Assembly (NCBI RefSeq): GCF_004322705.1 | Contig: NZ_SIZZ01000001.1 | Location: forward strand, 1,913,213-1,977,212 | Origin: Dyella terrae | GTDB lineage: Bacteria > Pseudomonadota > Gammaproteobacteria > Xanthomonadales > Rhodanobacteraceae | Reading direction: 5' to 3' | DNA length: 64,000 nt | Shown here: piece after piece, positions 63,030 to 64,000 of the stretch | Position numbering within the stretch: position 1 is the first letter of the stretch | Layout of the letters: each line of letters starts with the position of its first letter | Notes under the pieces: generated by a model | What the model saw: only the letters and a program-made list of their open reading frames with translations | What the model was told of the DNA's origin: nothing | Databases searched by the model: none | Program-made: the position numbers and the translations under genes

Positions 63030-64000
63030 ATGACCCGGTCCGGCCTGCTGTACCGCCTCACCCTGTTCCTGGCCTTGTGGCTTCCCCTCGTCGCATCGGC
63101 CGGCGCCATCACGGGTGTCGGCATCGCGCCGATCAAGATCCCCGATCCGGTCAGCGGCGAGACCACCGATGGCTTCGTGTTCTATCCCTCGGCCACGCCG
63201 GTCGGGAAGCTCAATCAGATCGGGCCCTATGACGTGTCGGCCAATTTCGGCACGCCCGCCCTGCCCGGCGCCAAACCCCTGGTCGTCATTTCACACGGCA
63301 ACGGCGGTTCACGCCTGGGCCACCACGACATGGCGACCTACCTGGCCAGTCGCGGCTTCATCGTCGCCACGCTCAACCATCCGAAGGACGACTTCGAAGA
63401 CACCAGCGGCGTCGGTCATATCGAGGTGCTGGCCGGTCGTCCGGTGCAGGTGCGCGCCACGATCTCGATGCTGCTGGCCGACCCGCGCTGGCAGAAGCTG
63501 ATCGACCCGAACCGCGTGGGCGTCGCCGGCTTTTCCGCCGGTGGCTACACCAGCCTGATGGTGGTCGGCGCGATGCCGCGCTTCGATCGTTTCGTCAGCT
63601 ACTGCGAGGCGCATGCGGACGATGCCAACATCTGCGGCAAGGTCGGCGAGTTGCGCGCCGAAGCGGCCCAATCAGGCCGTTCGCTGCTGCAATACGCCCA
63701 GGGCATGCAGGCGGAGCTTGACAAGTACGGCCCCACCGCCGATCCGCGCGTCAAGGCGGCGTTCGTGATGGCACCGCTCAGCCTGATCTTCGACGAGCAC
63801 GCCTTCGACAAGGTCACCGCCCCGATCTATCTCTACTACGGCCAGCACGACAGCGTGCTGAAGCCGGCATTCAATGCGCGCCATATCCAGCCGCTCATCA
63901 AGCAGCTTTACGCGGTCAAGGAAATCCCCAACGCCGATCACTGGGTTTTCCTCGTGCCCTGCACGCCGGACCTGATCAAGGACATTCCGGTGCTGTGCGC
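63030..64000 (+). CDS. Secreted alpha/beta hydrolase (dienelactone-hydrolase/PAF-AH-like), 3' end outside window
   Basis: 323 codons to the window edge, no stop. Signal peptide ([19 protein letters not shown]), then [10 protein letters not shown] oxyanion part, nucleophile GFSAGGY (Ser near residue 171), an Asp in YYGQHDSVL and His in ADHWVF near the window edge. Clear alpha/beta-hydrolase fold resembling predicted dienelactone hydrolases. GAAAGGA ribosome site 6 bases before the ATG. Divergent from glyA with 143 bp between them. Confidence 0.85.
   Translation, partial: MTRSGLLYRLTLFLALWLPLVASAGAITGVGIAPIKIPDPVSGETTDGFVFYPSATPVGKLNQIGPYDVSANFGTPALPGAKPLVVISHGNGGSRLGHHDMATYLASRGFIVATLNHPKDDFEDTSGVGHIEVLAGRPVQVRATISMLLADPRWQKLIDPNRVGVAGFSAGGYTSLMVVGAMPRFDRFVSYCEAHADDANICGKVGELRAEAAQSGRSLLQYAQGMQAELDKYGPTADPRVKAAFVMAPLSLIFDEHAFDKVTAPIYLYYGQHDSVLKPAFNARHIQPLIKQLYAVKEIPNADHWVFLVPCTPDLIKDIPVLC

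Overview
The window is GC-rich and densely coded. It reads as chromosome of a gammaproteobacterium of the Xanthomonadales/Lysobacterales, most likely Rhodanobacteraceae (Dyella/Luteibacter/Rhodanobacter-like). This is inferred from gene content and order (pilU-pilT next to proC-yggT; aroK-aroB-hemE; glyA-nrdR-ribD-ribE-ribBX-ribH-nusB; thiL-pgpA) and from protein style, not from a database search. Most of it is housekeeping DNA. No rRNA, complete tRNA, CRISPR array, prophage or insertion sequence was seen.

Layout. 1-2061: twitching-motility ATPases pilU (cut by the window edge) and pilT. 2384-6862: proC, yggT, a leaderless B12-binding-like protein, a YjbQ protein, pdxH, a glycerate-kinase-like gene and a YbjQ protein. 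6891-10824: an SDR epimerase, aroK-aroB, a WGR-like small protein and hemE. 10856-20621: a VOC protein, a DUF4328 protein, valS, an S41 protease, then pssA with a candidate holD (DNA polymerase III psi) and rimI, a DUF4124 protein and proS. 20904-24143: an H-NS-family gene behind an AT-rich leader, a ThrE-type exporter, and an NfeD/SPFH pair.

24259-42549 is the most unusual part. On the minus strand, in transcription order, it holds a membrane-fusion protein, one MacB/LolD-type ATPase, eight MacB/FtsX-type permeases arranged as four A-B pairs, a DUF885 zinc-peptidase-like protein, an NtrC-type sigma54 response regulator, a small secreted protein and its histidine kinase. In every pair the stop codon of A forms the start of the Shine-Dalgarno sequence of B. 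The membrane-fusion gene is preceded by a textbook -24/-12 sigma54 promoter (41906-41921) and a cluster of TGTCC/GGACA half-sites (41978-42041), which ties the exporter to the linked two-component system. Hairpins separate several cistrons. I read this as one regulated export system in which a single ATPase and adaptor could serve four alternative permease heterodimers.

42654-50550: a hemP gene with a Fur box and an unknown partner, an aldo/keto reductase, a YtrA-type GntR regulator with ABC ATPase and an unusually large permease, an S9 peptidase, and a SRPBCC protein. 50554-61111: pgpA, thiL, nusB, ribH, ldcA, ribBX, ribE, an FMN riboswitch, an oxidoreductase/PhyH pair, ribD and nrdR. 61116-64000: a membrane protein, glyA, and a secreted alpha/beta hydrolase cut by the window end.
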